Assembly: GCA_023258355.1 (NCBI GenBank)
Contig: JALQZL010000075.1
Span: 1 to 7,269 of the forward strand
Direction: 5' to 3'
Length of the DNA: 7,269 nucleotides
DNA from: Wenzhouxiangellaceae bacterium
Lineage (GTDB): Bacteria > Pseudomonadota > Gammaproteobacteria > Xanthomonadales > Wenzhouxiangellaceae
Each line of letters opens with the position of its first letter. The stretch's first letter is position 1. Shown piece by piece: positions 6,045 through 7,269 of the stretch. Made by a program: the position numbers and the translations under genes. The notes beneath the pieces were generated by a model. The model saw only the letters and a list, made by a program, of their open reading frames with translations, did no database searches and had not been told where the DNA came from.

Positions 6045-6938
6045 ATGATTAGAAAACTACTCGCAACACTGATGGTGGGTTTAGGCATCAGTTTGCTTGG
6101 ATTGTTCGGTTATGGACAATATCTGGCTCGTCAGGCCAATGACACCCCCCGACCTATGCTCATTTTGGAAGACGCCAAAGTGATCAGTGATGACCCAACA
6201 GCTGGATTTGTGGCTGATGATGGGTTGAACTCACCGAAGCCAGCTGACTTAACTCAACCGAATGTCTACTATGTCTCAGCAACGCGTGGCCGAGCAGACA
6301 ATGGCTCTGAACTTGATCCTTGGCGCGACTTACAAGCGGCACTGTGCCGATTGAAGCCAGGCGATACCTTAATGGTGCTTGATGGCGATTTTGGCCATTT
6401 GCGTATTGACGAACGTTGCGCGGCAGGTGAGCCCAACCGACCGATTGAGGTTTACTTCTCCACACTCAGCCAGCTTGGTAGTGGATCAGGCGCCCTCATC
6501 ACCATTGGCCAGCCTTATTGGTCTATTTTTGGGGCAGAGTTGCCATTAGGTCAAAACCAAATCGGGTTTGATATCGCACCGAACACCCACACGATCCGAA
6601 TCGAGTCTGCAAAAATCTACGGGGGCAGCGGTGCAGGTATTCAGGTTGGGCACGGAGCCCATGACATTGAGATCATGCGCAGTCACATTCATCATATTGG
6701 CACGCCTGACTCAAAGGGACACGCCTTGGTTTTACACCCTGGCGTCCATGGCGTCTCGATCAAGCAAAGCAAGATTCACCACATTGGTACACAGGACATT
6801 GAGATAGTCTCACCATCTTCTAATCCAGCGCTCGCGTTTTTGCCTGAGGCCACCTATACCTTGGACGCAAGCACGGCTAATCCCAGTGAAGATGATCAGT
6901 GGTGGGTTCAGGATGATTCCGAGCCTAAAGACAGATAA
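6045..6938 (+). CDS. Membrane-anchored short right-handed parallel beta-helix protein (copy B)
   Basis: A 297-residue paralogue of the protein at 2714-3628. It starts MIRKLL, with a hydrophobic anchor at about 5-24 and no clear cleavage site, then a linker to about residue 73. The beta-helix entry follows: VYYVSA (74-79), DPWRDLQAAL, KPGD (104-107), DGDFG and GEPNRPIEV (128-136), each within one or two residues of the equivalent spot in copy A. Histidine turns HIHHIGT (214-220) and KIHHIGT (243-249) are exactly 29 residues apart. Cys101 and Cys125 flank one turn of the entry region and could form a disulfide; copy A has no cysteine. The fold is known from pectate-lyase-like and carbohydrate-active proteins, but the helix is short and no catalytic set is recognisable. 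The start lacks a visible Shine-Dalgarno sequence; it is chosen because it gives the basic N-terminus and full anchor. The tail (after about 255) is acidic and probably disordered. Confidence 0.82.
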   Translation: MIRKLLATLMVGLGISLLGLFGYGQYLARQANDTPRPMLILEDAKVISDDPTAGFVADDGLNSPKPADLTQPNVYYVSATRGRADNGSELDPWRDLQAALCRLKPGDTLMVLDGDFGHLRIDERCAAGEPNRPIEVYFSTLSQLGSGSGALITIGQPYWSIFGAELPLGQNQIGFDIAPNTHTIRIESAKIYGGSGAGIQVGHGAHDIEIMRSHIHHIGTPDSKGHALVLHPGVHGVSIKQSKIHHIGTQDIEIVSPSSNPALAFLPEATYTLDASTANPSEDDQWWVQDDSEPKDR

Positions 6939-6949
6939 AAACATTAGAT

Positions 6950-6954
6950 AGGAG
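6950..6954 (+). promoter_or_regulatory. Ribosome binding site AGGAG for the 6962 gene
   Basis: AGGAG lies 7 bases before the ATG at 6962 in the 23-base gap after copy B, which supports the start and co-transcription with copy B. Confidence 0.7.
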
Positions 6955-6961
6955 AAGGCTG

Positions 6962-7269
6962 ATGAAAACCTTATGGATTATTGTCGCACTGCTGCTGATC
7001 GTGGCCTCAATTGACACGGTTGACGCTCAGCCGCGTGAAGGGTTGGGTAACCCAGTAGCCCAAGATGAACTCCCAGAAGGAGAGCAGAAACTGGTGGGTC
7101 GGCTTTCAGGTTACCTCGGGGTGCCAGAAGATGAATTGATTGCCCTTAAGATGGAAGGGCTTGGCTGGGGCGATGTTGAGATGACTTATTTGGTCGCTCG
7201 GGCCAGTAACCAACCAGTCGCCGCCATTGTGGAACAGTGGACGCGCTACCGTGGCAATTGGGAGATGGT
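6962..7269 (+). CDS. Exported protein with a 30-residue internal repeat, 3' end outside window
   Basis: The frame is open from a well-placed ATG to the window edge, 102 full codons. Residues 1-22 are a signal peptide (MKTLW, hydrophobic core, probable cleavage VDA-Q at 22/23). After a short Pro/Glu-rich stretch comes GVPEDELIALKMEGLGWGDV (53-72). Thirty residues later NQPVAAIVEQWTRYRGNWEM (83-102) lines up without gaps: P55/P85, L59/I89, I60/V90 and G68/G98, with the aromatic W69 shifted by one against W100. The first copy resembles the helical 'LALxxxGLGWGEI' units of secreted hypothetical proteins seen in several bacteria; this is recognition by eye, not a named family. It follows copy B of the beta-helix protein by 23 bases and is probably in the same operon. 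More repeats may lie beyond the edge. Function unknown. Confidence 0.75.
   Translation, partial: MKTLWIIVALLLIVASIDTVDAQPREGLGNPVAQDELPEGEQKLVGRLSGYLGVPEDELIALKMEGLGWGDVEMTYLVARASNQPVAAIVEQWTRYRGNWEM

Overview
The window looks like a piece of a proteobacterial chromosome, most plausibly a marine or aquatic gammaproteobacterium. That placement is an inference from protein style, Shine-Dalgarno use and moderate base composition; no marker gene is present. All seven supported genes lie on the + strand and every product is predicted to be membrane-bound or exported. I see no mobile element, tRNA, rRNA or CRISPR array.

Region 1 (start to 3628) reads as one transcription unit. It holds the C-terminal third or less of a UPF0182 (COG1615) membrane protein and a polytopic flippase-like protein of the LPG_synthase_TM/UPF0104 type (PF03706/COG0392) that overlaps it by 8 bases. 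These are followed by an exported protein I cannot assign to a family and, one base after its stop, a membrane-anchored short right-handed beta-helix protein.

Region 2 (3629 to about 5953) is a 116-base gap with a weak promoter candidate, then a 707-residue secreted protein. This protein has NxxGxxAF-type tandem repeats, two DxDxDG acidic loops, three pairs of cysteines and a C-terminal VPVPA plus hydrophobic plus Arg tail resembling PEP-CTERM-class sorting signals. Two hairpins follow it, the second a textbook Rho-independent terminator.

Region 3 (about 5954 to the end) starts with a possible promoter. It carries a second membrane-anchored beta-helix protein that is clearly a paralogue of the first, and then the start of an exported protein with a 30-residue internal repeat, cut off by the window edge.

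Taken together the locus looks like a cell-envelope or surface module: two integral membrane proteins, two tethered beta-helix proteins, one sorted surface repeat protein and two small exported proteins. The common function is unknown. A link to a surface glycan or to anchoring of surface proteins is a guess from the family mix, not something the sequence proves.
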